Source of the DNA: Bacilli bacterium
GTDB lineage: Bacteria > Bacillota_I > Bacilli_A > RFN20 > CAG-826
Direction: 5' to 3'
Assembly: GCA_017454295.1 (NCBI GenBank)
Contig: JAFTDF010000013.1
Span: 1-41,543 of the forward strand
Length of the DNA: 41,543 nucleotides
The translations under genes and the position numbers were made by a program. Below, piece after piece: positions 15,877-25,100 of the stretch. The stretch's first letter is position 1. Each line of letters starts with the position of its first letter. Below the pieces are notes generated by a model. It was not told where the DNA came from and ran no database searches. It was given only the letters and a program-made list of their open reading frames with translations.

Positions 15877-15885
15877 ACCCCGATA

Positions 15886-15903
15886 TTATCCGTCAACGGA
15901 TAA
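15886..15903 (-). promoter_or_regulatory. Inverted repeat in front of the RDD operon
   Basis: TTATCCG-TCAA-CGGATAA is a perfect 7-bp dyad ending 10 nt before the start codon at 15876. It could be an operator or a hairpin covering the ribosome site. Confidence 0.5.
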
Positions 15904-15959
15904 AAAGAAGGAAGAAAAGGAACGACGGGACCTTTTATTATCCAGTCAGTCTCACAAAC

Positions 15960-16017
15960 TTTCGGTTGTTTTCCTATTTTTCTTTCGGTTGTTTTCCTAT
16001 TTTTCTTTCGGTTTTCC
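15960..16017. repeat. 23-bp tandem repeat, two and a half copies
   Basis: The unit TTTCGGTTGTTTTCCTATTT plus TTC occurs at 15960-15982 and 15983-16005, with a partial third copy (TTTCGGTTTTCC) at 16006-16017. The repeat is T-rich on the plus strand and lies just before the ATPase gene at 16058. It may be slippage-prone and alter promoter spacing, or simply a low-complexity array. Confidence 0.85.
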
Positions 16018-16057
16018 TTTTTTCTATATAGAATGATCGTGTTCTAGGAAGTTGATT

Positions 16058-17356
16058 ATGGATGAAAAAGCGCAGTATATTCCCCGTTTGTTCGACGACG
16101 TTCTTGATTTTGCGTTAAAAAGCAAGGGGGCTGTAGTCGTCGAAGGCCCGAAATGGTGCGGAAAGTCGACAACTTGTCAGAGGCACGCTAACACCGTCGT
16201 CGATTTAATGCCGCTTGAAACAAGGCAGCAATACGTTGACTATGCCAAAGTCGCTCCTCACGAATTCCTCAATGACGGAGAGCATCCGTTGCTAATCGAC
16301 GAATGGCAACACATCTATTTCATTTGGGACCAAATCAAAGTTGAAGTCGATCGAATTGGCCGCTTTGGCCAATATATCCTAACCGGAAGCGTAACGGATA
16401 AAGCGATTATGGACGCATCTTTCGAAGAATCCCGTCACACAGGAAACGGCAGGATTATCCGCAAATTCATGAGAACAATGTCACTATTTGAATCCGGAGA
16501 TAGTGACGGAAGCGTTTCCCTTTCAGATTTGAAAAATGGAATTTTCAAGCCCCACTCCTCCCAAAAGCGAATTGCCGATTATGCGTTTTACATTTGTCGG
16601 GGAGGCTGGCCTTTGGCCCTGTGCCAAGACAGGGAGGTCGCGTTGCAACAAGCCATCGATTTTTATGAGATCACGGCAACGGACGATATTTTCTCGTTAA
16701 AAACCGTCCCCATCCGAAAAGACGAAACCAAAGCCCGCCAAATACTTCGTTCCTATGCTCGAAACGTATCTATTGCCGCCGGCGACCAAACCTTGCTCGG
16801 CGATTGCATCGGGGAAGGAGAAACCTTCGACAAAGAAGCTTTTGCCAAATACATTCAAGCTTTGAAATACCTGCACGTCATTGAAGAGTTGCCGGCTTGG
16901 AACCCCAACCTAAGAAGCAAAACCGCGATCCGTTCCAAACCGACCCGTCATTTTGTTGACCCTTCCATTGGCGCGGCCGCTCTTGGTGTTTCTCCGGAAG
17001 GACTATTCCGGGATATCGCCACTTTTGGATTAATGTTTGAGTCTCTTGCGGTCCGTGATTTAAGGGTCTATGGAGACACGATGGGAGCCCATTTGTATAA
17101 ATATCGAGATGCGAAAAAACGAGAAGCTGATGCGGTCATGCAATTTAAAGATGGCTCTTGGGCATTATTTGAAGTGAAATTGGGCGGAAATGAAGATATC
17201 GAAGATGCCGCGAAAAAACTATTGGCCATTGCAAATGACATCGATGCCGAAAAAACGGGGAATCCTTCGTTTCTGATGGTGATTACCAAAGGTCCGCTCG
17301 CATATCGTAGACCAGATGGTGTCTATGTCGTTCCCTTGGCTTGCTTAAAACCATAA
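16058..17356 (+). CDS. AAA ATPase of the AAA_14/DUF4143 type
   Basis: A 432-residue ATPase; the ATG at 16058 is preferred over the upstream TTG because AGGAAG lies 6 nt before it. Walker A is EGPKWCGKST near 31-39, Walker B is LLIDEW near 80-85, and an ILTGS sensor is near 106-110. The second half has the DUF4143 layout and ends with an ALFEVKLGG strand resembling the core of PD-(D/E)xK nuclease folds, often found in this family. These ATPases are common and scattered; their role is not established. It is a single-gene unit between a tandem repeat and a two-way terminator. Confidence 0.82.
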   Translation: MDEKAQYIPRLFDDVLDFALKSKGAVVVEGPKWCGKSTTCQRHANTVVDLMPLETRQQYVDYAKVAPHEFLNDGEHPLLIDEWQHIYFIWDQIKVEVDRIGRFGQYILTGSVTDKAIMDASFEESRHTGNGRIIRKFMRTMSLFESGDSDGSVSLSDLKNGIFKPHSSQKRIADYAFYICRGGWPLALCQDREVALQQAIDFYEITATDDIFSLKTVPIRKDETKARQILRSYARNVSIAAGDQTLLGDCIGEGETFDKEAFAKYIQALKYLHVIEELPAWNPNLRSKTAIRSKPTRHFVDPSIGAAALGVSPEGLFRDIATFGLMFESLAVRDLRVYGDTMGAHLYKYRDAKKREADAVMQFKDGSWALFEVKLGGNEDIEDAAKKLLAIANDIDAEKTGNPSFLMVITKGPLAYRRPDGVYVVPLACLKP

Positions 17357-17361
17357 GAAAA

Positions 17362-17379
17362 CGGGACGTTTCCGCCCCG
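17362..17379 (-). terminator. Terminator between convergent genes
   Basis: On the minus strand CGGGGCG-GAAA-CGTCCCG folds with a GAAA tetraloop and one G-U pair and is followed by TTTTC, ending the lipoprotein gene at 17398. On the plus strand it is followed by CTTTTC and may also serve the ATPase gene ending at 17356, though with one mismatch in the stem. Confidence 0.75.
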
Positions 17380-17397
17380 CTTTTCGAGCTTGCCTAA

Positions 17398-18840
17398 TTA
17401 AGCTTTCTTTGTAAACTCAATCGATTTCACGTACAAACGTAGATCGGTGCTCTTTTCTTCGCCGATGGTCGTGCCTTTGGATAGTGGCTTCAGCGTCAGT
17501 TGGGAACCGGATTCAAATTCCTCATTCACTTCCACCACCTTTTCGGCGAACTGGTTTTCCGCATCACCAAGCATCGCTTTGGTATTGCCGATTTGAACTG
17601 CGGTGAGGTAGCCCTTATAAGCGACGAAGGTCACGGCCACCTTAGAAACGGAAACGCCCAAATCAAACACCAACGAACCAGCCTCTTCCGACTTAGATAA
17701 TTTGATTCCATAAGAGGCGAGGTAAGCGTTAGTGGGAGTAACGATCGAAATAAATTTGCCGGTCCCGGTTTGATCAAACAAATCGGAGGCTTGGTGCGCC
17801 TCACTAGTGATCATCGTTCTAGGATCGGCAGAACTGCCGGTCTTCGAGTCGTAAGTGGAGACGGCAGAAACATCGGATGCCGCGGAAACCTTTACGGTCA
17901 CCTGGTCTTCTTTGCCGCTCGTATTGGATTTGGCGGTAATCACCGTGCTTCCTACGGTCGCGCCGGTAACAACCCCATCAGCAATCGTTACGATTCCGTC
18001 AACGGACGAGGACCAAGTATAGGTGTCATTCTCCGTTCCTTCGGTCACCGCCTCAAAACGCACCGACTCGCCAACTTCCAAATCGGCTGATGATTTGGTA
18101 ATTCTCACCGTTCCGGCCGGGGTTTCAATGCTAGTTTGAACAATGGAGGCAAACCCGCCGTGGCTGATGTCATAACCTACAAAATAGGCCGTAACAATAT
18201 ATTGTTGTCCCTCAACCCCGAGGTCAGCAGTTTTCGTATGTAGGGGCTCAATGAGCGTGCTTGACTCCGCAAAGGGATAGGTTGGGAAAGTCCCCGATTT
18301 TCCTACCGTGGTCGTCCAAGTATAGAGCTTATAGTCGGTGAAGGCCTTCATGTTAGGAAGGGCATCGGCGATTTCCTTGGTCATTTCAATAGGAGTAATC
18401 GTGGCGGCGGTTCCTTGGACTTTTGCATAAATCACGTCTTTGGACACGCGGATATAACCGTGGGACCCAGAGCTGCCGGAGTAGGTTTCCGCAACGCCTT
18501 TCACGTTGACGACATCCCCCGCAGCCACATCGCTGACGGCTTTATCCAAAAAGACATAAACCGAGGCAGTTCCATCGGTTAAGACAAAACCTTTATTAGA
18601 AACGGCACCAACGGTCGCGGTGATATCAATTTGGGCTCCATCGGTGATTTGGGCAATCGATTCGATAGTCGGGGCAACGCTGGAGGAAGGAGCAACACTG
18701 GAAGATTCCTCGGAAGAGATGGCAGCGCTAGAAGCCTCGCTGGAAGAAGCTTGGCTTGAAGCGGCTGAGGAGGATGAATATCCGCCACAGCTAGCAAGGC
18801 CCAATAGAGCAATCATAGGAATGAGGAAGTTCTTTTTCAT
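17398..18840 (-). CDS. Lipoprotein with OB-like and bacterial Ig-like (BIG2) domains
   Basis: A 480-residue surface lipoprotein. The start at 18840 is set by AAAGGATTGTT-ATG and the signal KKNFLIPMIALLGLASC. After the Cys comes a Ser/Ala spacer (about 20-58), then an OB-like domain with FVLTDGTASVYVFLD and DVVNVKGVAETYSG, a BIG2 domain (VRITKSSADLEVGESVRF, ending TVGSTVITAKS), and a C-terminal beta domain ending LRLYVKSIEFTKKA. The OB-like part is closely related to one in the 1047-residue lipoprotein at 22195-25338. OB folds of this kind accompany extracellular nucleases in other Bacillota, so a nucleic-acid or sugar-binding role is possible. Confidence 0.75.
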   Translation of the reverse strand: MKKNFLIPMIALLGLASCGGYSSSSAASSQASSSEASSAAISSEESSSVAPSSSVAPTIESIAQITDGAQIDITATVGAVSNKGFVLTDGTASVYVFLDKAVSDVAAGDVVNVKGVAETYSGSSGSHGYIRVSKDVIYAKVQGTAATITPIEMTKEIADALPNMKAFTDYKLYTWTTTVGKSGTFPTYPFAESSTLIEPLHTKTADLGVEGQQYIVTAYFVGYDISHGGFASIVQTSIETPAGTVRITKSSADLEVGESVRFEAVTEGTENDTYTWSSSVDGIVTIADGVVTGATVGSTVITAKSNTSGKEDQVTVKVSAASDVSAVSTYDSKTGSSADPRTMITSEAHQASDLFDQTGTGKFISIVTPTNAYLASYGIKLSKSEEAGSLVFDLGVSVSKVAVTFVAYKGYLTAVQIGNTKAMLGDAENQFAEKVVEVNEEFESGSQLTLKPLSKGTTIGEEKSTDLRLYVKSIEFTKKA

Positions 18841-18854
18841 AACAATCCTTTCTG

Positions 18855-18870
18855 TTAAGGAAATCCTTAA
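18855..18870 (-). promoter_or_regulatory. Perfect palindrome in the lipoprotein leader
   Basis: TTAAGGA-AA-TCCTTAA has 7-bp arms and lies about 15 nt upstream of the start codon at 18840, just before the ribosome site. It is either a small leader hairpin or an operator. Confidence 0.5.
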
Positions 18871-18888
18871 CAACCATCACGTTATTGC

Positions 18889-18925
18889 ATTATGCGCGTT
18901 AAAGCGATTTCTTTCAATGAAAGAA
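18889..18925 (-). promoter_or_regulatory. Promoter of the OB/Ig lipoprotein gene with an operator-like palindrome over the -35
   Basis: On the minus strand TTGAAA (18912-18917), 17 nt and CATAAT (18889-18894) make a strong promoter. A palindrome of 8-bp arms around one base, TTCTTTCA-A-TGAAAGAA (18909-18925), covers the -35 box, the usual position for a repressor site. Confidence 0.62.
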
Positions 18926-18955
18926 GCGGCACAAAGGACGATTGAGAAGCACCGG

Positions 18956-20650
18956 TTATTTGTAGATCTCTTTAAGATAACGACCCACGTTTTGATAATG
19001 GACACCCTCCAATTCTCGATCTTCTCCCTGATAGAGGACAAATCGGTGACGAATCGGATAAAAATGGGCTTCGAACTCGGAGGCAAGAGCTGAATCCAGC
19101 AAGAAATGGGCTTGTTCCAAAATGGGGGTTTGGCTGTATTTAATTTCAAAGATATCGGCAAAACCCCGTTCTTTATCGAGCAAGACCATGTCGTATTCGC
19201 CGTGGGAAGAAGAATATTGAAAACACCGACCATGCGGATTGGCCAATGCGGTTTGCCAAAGCACAATCTCCTCAAGCATGCGGCCTTTGACGTCGCTTAA
19301 TAGCTTAGCCTTGATGAAACTTTTTATCGGCGCTGGGAGAACACTCACTGCTTCTTGGTTCAGCAAGATGTTCAGCAGTTCCTTTGCCTGGGCAAAACGC
19401 AAACCCAAGGGAATGAATGTGCTTTTGATTCGTGTCACGAAAGAGGGGGCGGAAATCACTTGGATGTCCCGCGTCACATCCAATAAGCGTAGATATTCTT
19501 CCAATTCGCTTAGCACCGCTTCGGAGATCGGAAAGGTTTGTTTTTCTTGGTTGATGATATCGAGGGCCTTCATCAAAGAGGCGGTTACTTGATCGACGTC
19601 GATTTCCCGGGCGACATCACGGAGGGATTGTTCTTTTTCTTTTTGCAATAATTGCCGAAGTGAGCCAAGGTCACGAGATTTGAAATCGCGCAAAATGGTA
19701 TCGATGGCAAAGCGGTGATTGGTATCTTCGACGATGCGGTTAATGACGTTAACCAATTCCCCGCGTCGATCTAGTTCCATCAAAGAGACAAAGCGGCTTC
19801 CTTCGTCATAGTTACGCAAAGAATGGATGATGTTATGGGCAATCGCGGTATCCACGTATTCGTTGATGGTGCCGAAATCGTTTTTGATTTCTTTGTTATA
19901 ATCGATGCCCTCGTAAGACATCGAACCCCCATATTCGATATAAGCGTCGATGGAATCGATTCCCAACACGCGGCTCCATTCCGCATAAGGAATCATCGAG
20001 GTATGGAGGAAGATCGCCCGATCATAAAGCTCTTGCCTCGAAGACAAAACAAACCCCAGGGAATCGGTACCCGACAAGACGACTTTGCCTTTCATGGCAT
20101 AGATATCGGAGTAAACGCTGGCAACGGAAATAAAGTCATCCATCAATGTGATTTCATCGATAAACACGTGATTGATGCCATGGGTAAACAAGAAATCCAA
20201 ATCTTCGTTTAATTGCAAATAATCTTCGCCTTTTCCGACTTTGACATAAGCGGTATGTGTGAAATCGGAGAGTGATAAACCCGCGATCGCCTGCATCATC
20301 AATGTGGTTTTTCCGCTGCGACGAAGCCCGTAAAGAACCAAAACGCGGCCATAGGTCCGATCGTCGCTAAGGTAACGACCAATCTCTTGCAAGGCGTCCC
20401 GAGCACGAAAGGCGCGCGTCTTTTCGATTAATGAAAACAAAGAAGCGCCGATCTCGACTTGGGAATTAAAGCGATGTTCAATCAGGGTTTCGTAATTTCC
20501 CTCGTTTTGATGAGCGATAAGAAAGGACAGACGATAAGCCTCGATTTCCGAGACGTTCTTGGTGACCATCTTGCCGTTTTCACGGTATTGATGGGAATAA
20601 TACGTCTTACCCTTAAGCGTCTTTTTATAGATGTTTCCTTTGATGTCCAT
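18956..20650 (-). CDS. AAA ATPase with C-terminal nuclease-like strand (DUF4143-like)
   Basis: A 564-residue ATPase. The N-terminal 45 residues (IYKKTLKGKTYYSHQYREN, ending NVSEIEAYRLSFLIA) form a small module seen on some relatives. Walker A is YGLRRSGKTTLM near 105-116, Walker B is HVFIDEI near 160-166, and the sensor is KVVLSGTDS. The C-terminal part has DMVLLDKERGFADIFEIKYS, a PD-(D/E)xK-like strand. GAGGATAGATC precedes the ATG. It has the same general layout as the ATPase at 16058 but is not a close copy. Three tandem 10-bp repeats lie just upstream and may control it. Cellular role unknown. Confidence 0.8.
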   Translation of the reverse strand: MDIKGNIYKKTLKGKTYYSHQYRENGKMVTKNVSEIEAYRLSFLIAHQNEGNYETLIEHRFNSQVEIGASLFSLIEKTRAFRARDALQEIGRYLSDDRTYGRVLVLYGLRRSGKTTLMMQAIAGLSLSDFTHTAYVKVGKGEDYLQLNEDLDFLFTHGINHVFIDEITLMDDFISVASVYSDIYAMKGKVVLSGTDSLGFVLSSRQELYDRAIFLHTSMIPYAEWSRVLGIDSIDAYIEYGGSMSYEGIDYNKEIKNDFGTINEYVDTAIAHNIIHSLRNYDEGSRFVSLMELDRRGELVNVINRIVEDTNHRFAIDTILRDFKSRDLGSLRQLLQKEKEQSLRDVAREIDVDQVTASLMKALDIINQEKQTFPISEAVLSELEEYLRLLDVTRDIQVISAPSFVTRIKSTFIPLGLRFAQAKELLNILLNQEAVSVLPAPIKSFIKAKLLSDVKGRMLEEIVLWQTALANPHGRCFQYSSSHGEYDMVLLDKERGFADIFEIKYSQTPILEQAHFLLDSALASEFEAHFYPIRHRFVLYQGEDRELEGVHYQNVGRYLKEIYK

Positions 20651-20669
20651 GATCTATCCTCAAAGAAAA

Positions 20670-20699
20670 TTTACAACAATTTACAACAATTTACAACAT
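20670..20699. repeat. Three tandem 10-bp repeats TTTACAACAA upstream of the ATPase gene
   Basis: TTTACAACAA at 20670-20679 and 20680-20689, then TTTACAACAT at 20690-20699. A 10-bp period puts each copy on the same face of the helix, as in operator arrays. Read on the minus strand, TTGTAA, 17 nt and TAAATT within the array could form a promoter. Confidence 0.65.
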
Positions 20700-20799
20700 C
20701 GCTAGATTTACTAGGTCAAATCGAAAACGGCAATTCAAAAATAATAGTTCGTTATTGCTGAAAACATCGTTTCTGCGACGAAAGAGGACCTAAGCCAAA
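20700..20799. other. Intergenic stretch after the HTH gene
   Basis: No gene or clear terminator is visible between the stop of the HTH gene (20800) and the 10-bp repeats. AT-rich sequence near 20735-20765 could hold weak promoter boxes. Confidence 0.3.
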
Positions 20800-21408
20800 T
20801 CAAAGATTACCCACCTTGCTTTCCGTTATCGTTTCAACTCGAACATGAAACACCCGGGCAAGGGCGATCACGGATGCCGCTCCGACTTTTCCGATGGCTC
20901 TCCTTCGCCGCTTTAAGCTAAACAAGGTTTGATAAGGAATGCCCGTCTCTAAGCTTACTTCTTTTACCGAATAACGATATTTTGTGAAAAGCAGATCCAA
21001 CACGGATTTTTCTTGAAACGCCTTTTTGAATTCGCCGACGATTTGAGAGAAGTCCATTTCGTGGTACAAAGGGAAGCAGTCGTACATTTCCCGAAGAGGG
21101 AAATAAAGGAAGATCGCTTCGAAGGTCAAACCGATTTCGGCTTGGATACGGAGGTAGGCTTCCGCCGCCCAAAGGCATTGGTTATAAACGGGGACATCCT
21201 CAGGGAGAACATCCAATTCGGGAAAAACAGCCTTGAGCAACGCCCTCTCTTCAAAGATAGGCGCTTTGCGATTCCCTTCGATGCTTTGGAAGAAAGGGGA
21301 ATATGAAATGGCTCTTTCCACCGCCGCATCCGCGTAGCGAGAAGCATGGGCAACCGAAAACACCCGTTCCAGAAGTGCCGCGTATTCGTAAAGATAGGCG
21401 CTATTCAT
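20800..21408 (-). CDS. HTH protein, partner (probable antitoxin) of the DUF3990 protein
   Basis: A 202-residue protein. The C-terminal part has a helix-turn-helix (YSVKEVSLETGIPYQTLFSL then KRRRRAIGKVGAASVIALAR, about 145-185). The N-terminal 140 residues are helical, with an ETIGL-like core reading IQAEIGLTFEAIFLYFPLRE and YHEMDFSQIVGEF. Its ATG lies inside the end of the DUF3990 gene (8-bp overlap). Toxin-first, HTH-second order with overlap is common in toxin-antitoxin pairs. The antitoxin role is inferred from context and family. Confidence 0.65.
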   Translation of the reverse strand: MNSAYLYEYAALLERVFSVAHASRYADAAVERAISYSPFFQSIEGNRKAPIFEERALLKAVFPELDVLPEDVPVYNQCLWAAEAYLRIQAEIGLTFEAIFLYFPLREMYDCFPLYHEMDFSQIVGEFKKAFQEKSVLDLLFTKYRYSVKEVSLETGIPYQTLFSLKRRRRAIGKVGAASVIALARVFHVRVETITESKVGNL

Positions 21409-22060
21409 GGTCTTGCCTCATCAAATCTAAGATATAGGTTTTCCCTGGGTCGCGGGGTTGATTGAGAATCTCATCGAAATCGCGACTTGCTTTGGTGATC
21501 GAGTGGTAATAATGCCCCAAAAAGGAATCTTCGCACTCAATTGCTTTCTCAAAGCGGAGTGCCTCCACCGCTTTAGATGACATGAAGGCATATTGAATGC
21601 CCAAATTTCCTGAAAGGAACACGTTTTCTAGATCTTCAAACGCCAAATCGTTGGAGATAAAACGAATGGGGAAACGGAAATAGGTATCATCTGCCCGGAA
21701 GCCAATTACCACATCGTACTCATCCACATCGATGTAATACTTTTCCAGCCATTCTAGAACCAAGCGGTTATTCCGTTTGAAAGAAGAATCCAAGGTCCGA
21801 AAATGCATGAGTATTGCTATCCAATGAAGTACCGAGTAATGGCTTTTGTCCGTTAGGTCCAAAACCTTCATCTTTTGAAACTCAGAATCGCTCATCCGAT
21901 ATTGGTTGACGATGCCAAGGCTGTCGTTACGGCAAGCCCAAGACTTGGCTGCCTCCAACTCAAGGGTCATGTAAAAAGAAGGTCCATAATCATTCGTTGG
22001 ATTGGATCCGTGCTGTCTAGGAGCTTCAACTATCTGTTTGCTGCCGTGATAAAAGATCAT
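21401..22060 (-). CDS. DUF3990-family ADP-ribosyltransferase-like protein (probable toxin)
   Basis: A 219-residue protein starting MIFYHGSK (H5), with NDYGPSFYMT near 23-32 and alternating strands to DVVIGFRADDTYFRF, the layout of DUF3990 proteins, which resemble ADP-ribosyltransferases and usually sit next to HTH partners. His and Tyr positions fit the NAD-binding H-Y type. The frame is open to a GTG at 22096, but family members normally begin at the YHGS strand, so ATG 22060 is preferred although only AAAGG directly before it could serve as ribosome site. It may modify a cellular target using NAD. Confidence 0.68.
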   Translation of the reverse strand: MIFYHGSKQIVEAPRQHGSNPTNDYGPSFYMTLELEAAKSWACRNDSLGIVNQYRMSDSEFQKMKVLDLTDKSHYSVLHWIAILMHFRTLDSSFKRNNRLVLEWLEKYYIDVDEYDVVIGFRADDTYFRFPIRFISNDLAFEDLENVFLSGNLGIQYAFMSSKAVEALRFEKAIECEDSFLGHYYHSITKASRDFDEILNQPRDPGKTYILDLMRQDHE

Positions 22061-22102
22061 GCCTTTATCATAGAGCACTAATCGAGAAATAGACACTTTT
22101 TC

Positions 22103-22114
22103 GTACTACAGTAC
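22103..22114 (-). promoter_or_regulatory. Short dyad in front of the DUF3990 gene
   Basis: GTACT-AC-AGTAC, perfect 5-bp arms, lies just upstream of the open frame of the DUF3990 gene. It could be the operator for the HTH partner. Confidence 0.4.
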
Positions 22115-22136
22115 AAACTATTGCCAATTGAGACAA

Positions 22137-22162
22137 GAAAAGGCAGCCGGTTAGGGCTGCCT
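22137..22162 (-). terminator. Terminator of the nuclease/ABC transporter operon
   Basis: On the minus strand AGGCAGCC-CTAACC-GGCTGCCT (22141-22162) forms an 8-bp GC-rich stem with a 6-nt loop and is followed by TTTCTT. It lies 33 bp after the stop of the large lipoprotein gene and separates that operon from the DUF3990 module. Confidence 0.8.
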
Positions 22163-22194
22163 TTGTGCTTGTTTCGCTATAAGCAATTCAAGAC

Positions 22195-25100
22195 TTATTC
22201 GCCGACCACGAAGAATTCGATGGCGGTGATAACGATGGAAGTGGAATTGGTAGAGATTGTCAATTCCGTCGCAGGTGTGCTGAGAATGAAGGAAGATTCA
22301 CCGACGTTATTAGCATCGACGTTGGTTTTGTTGGCAAGGTTGGCCTTTAAGGAATCGCTATCAACACCATTGATGGTAGTGATGATCGAATTCTTCCAGC
22401 CATAACCGGTGATTACAACTTTCGAAACAGCTTCGGAGAGGGTGATTTTGACAGTTCCGCCAGCACTGGAGGAACCAATCTTCAAGGCGTTGTCGAGATT
22501 CCAAGCTGTATCGCCATTACCACCGTTTGCACCCGGATACACTTTAGTAGGATTGGAAACTGATGAAACAATGCCATCACCAGAGGCTTTAGTGAACCAA
22601 CCTTTGATGGTGTTGCCGTCAGTGACCGCGGTGCTGTTGTGGGTGTTCGTGAAGGTATATTTCGCTTTGCTCACATAAGAGGCGGCCGGGGCGGGGGTAA
22701 CAGTTACTTCGACCGAAGCGGATCTTGCGGGGTTAGCAACGGAAGTCGCGGTGATGGTGGTTTTACCGGCTTTAACGCCGGTTACTTTGCCGTTGGCATC
22801 AACAGTTGCCACGCTGGTATCAGAAGAAACCCAATTATAAGTATCGTCGGTGTTGCCAGCGGTCTTCGCGATGATGTCGATTGTCTTCTTTTCTTCAACC
22901 GAATTCACGGTGGAATCAATATAGACGGTATCTTCGACTTCGTTGGCCTTCAAAGGCACGAAGGTAAGGTATTTGTTCGCGCCACTGGTATAGGTGCCGT
23001 AGAAGAAGCCTTCGACTTTGTAGGTGTGACCGACTTTCATGTCTAAGCCTTGGATGGTGGTTTCCATCGGGGTTCCGTGGAAGTCGAAGTAGATGTAGTT
23101 ACCGGAACCTCCGGTGATGACGCATTCGTCAAGTTCAAACATTCCAGAAGCCGGGATTAGTTGCGGATTTTCACCAAAAGCAAATTCATAGGCTTGGGCA
23201 GCCGCTTCGGCGGGAATAGGCACGGCAATCGGTTCCGGGATGGATGCGGAGGATTCGCCAACGAGGTCGGCGCTCGCGGTGGAATCGAGTTGGTAGCCAC
23301 CATTATAGGTCGCGACTTTGCCATTAATCTTGATGGTAGAACCAACAGTGGGAACGGCAATACCTTTATTGAGACGGGCAACCGTGCCGGCGGTGCCATC
23401 CCAAATCACGATGTTGTAGGCTCCGCTGCCCGGGTTAGCGGGAGCAAACATGACGCGGGCATCGAGTTCGAGGGCATCTCCTGCCTTAACCAAGCCTTGT
23501 TGAATGTCGCCAAGGCAAGCAGCGTGGACATCGATGACAATTTCTCTCTTGACGGTCGGAACGTCTTTGGCGGAAACGGTGATGGTGACTTTGCCAATGG
23601 CCTTGGCAGTGACGATACCGTCTTCGTCGACAACGGCGATTTCTTCATCAGAAGAGGTATAAACCAGGTTGGTGGAAGCTCCTTCAGGGGCAACGCTAGC
23701 TACGATCAGGCCACTCTTGCCGGGGTTAAGGCCTTCCGGATAGCTAACGACCGATACATCTTCGGCGGGAATCGCGGATTTTGCACCGACGGTGATTTCG
23801 ATAAAGTCTTTGATATCAGTGCCAAAGGCGGTGGCATAGATCTTGACGGTGCCTTCGGCAACGCCGGTCACTTTGCCCTTCGCATTAACGGTGGCAATCG
23901 CGGGATTCTCACTGCTCCAAATGACGTCTTGAGGAGCATTTTCGGGTAAGCAATCGGCGAAGAGGTAAATGCTTTCCTCGGCGCGGACGGAAGTCGGACC
24001 GGTAACGGCAACGGAGCTGACATCAGAATGATATTCTTCAGCAGCCATCGGAACCATCAAGGCATAATCGTACTTGGTGTCATAAGCGGCGAAGAAGCCA
24101 GTGAAATTATAGGTTTTCCCAACTTGGACATCGACGTTGGAGTTCGGGATTTGGATCTTGATGTCGCTGCCATCAACGTTGGCGCAAAGCTGACCGTCGA
24201 TCGTTTCGGCTTTGGCAGTCCAAGAATAGGCTTTATAACCGGTAAAAGCAGCCGCTGTCTTTAAAGCGTTGGCGCCTTCGGCGGTCAAGGCAGTCGGGGT
24301 AACGGCCGCGGGAGTACCTTCGACCTTTTCCATCGCCAAACCGGAATTACCAATCTGGACGAAGCCATGGTATTCGGCGGCGGTGCCGGTGAGTTTGATG
24401 ACATCGCCAACGGCGAGGTTCACCTGGTCGTCACCAGTTCCGATAGCCGGAACGGCGTTGGCATAGACGTAAATGGAGGCGGTGCCATCGGTAAGGACGA
24501 ATGCCTTCTTGGAGATGGCGGCCACGGTGCCGGTCAATTCGACGCTGTCGCCAGCTTTGACGTCGGCAATGTTCTTGACGACGATGACTTGCTGTCCGCC
24601 GTCTTTCCATTCCTGGATCGCGGCGCCGGCATCATATTCGAGGGTACCCTTGTAGTTTTTGATCTTACCATTGATGACCACTTCGTCACCGACTTTGATC
24701 TTGGAACCATCGATTCCTTCGGCGGGAACGACGCGGTAGCAAAGGAGTTCATTATCCGCGTCGGCGTCCTTGATCTTGAAGGAGATGTTGCCATAACCGG
24801 CATCCCAAGCGGCGGTGATTTCCTTCACGACGCCCTTGGTCATGATCGCTTCGGGGAAGGTTTCGTCTTGGGCGAGGTTGGCAATTTGCTGTAAGGTCGC
24901 GGCGACGCTTTGGGCAACCTTCGGAGCGACGACGTTGACTTCGACGGTGTCCGTCTTGCCTTTGCAAGTGACGGTGATGGTGGCTTTGCCAGCGGCCTTG
25001 GCGAAAACGCCGGCGCCGACGACATCGGCCACTTCGGCATTGGAGGTGGTGATTTTGAGTTCACCGGTGCCAATCAAAACCGTTTCGGAAAGCCGTTTCC

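Noticed and set aside
15960..16017. The 23-bp tandem array considered as a CRISPR remnant.
   Set aside because: Copies are directly adjacent without spacers, the unit is a T-rich low-complexity sequence, and no cas gene is near.
20670..20699. The 10-bp repeats considered as replication iterons.
   Set aside because: There is no replication initiator gene or DnaA-box cluster nearby, and the array sits directly upstream of an ATPase gene, so a control array is simpler.
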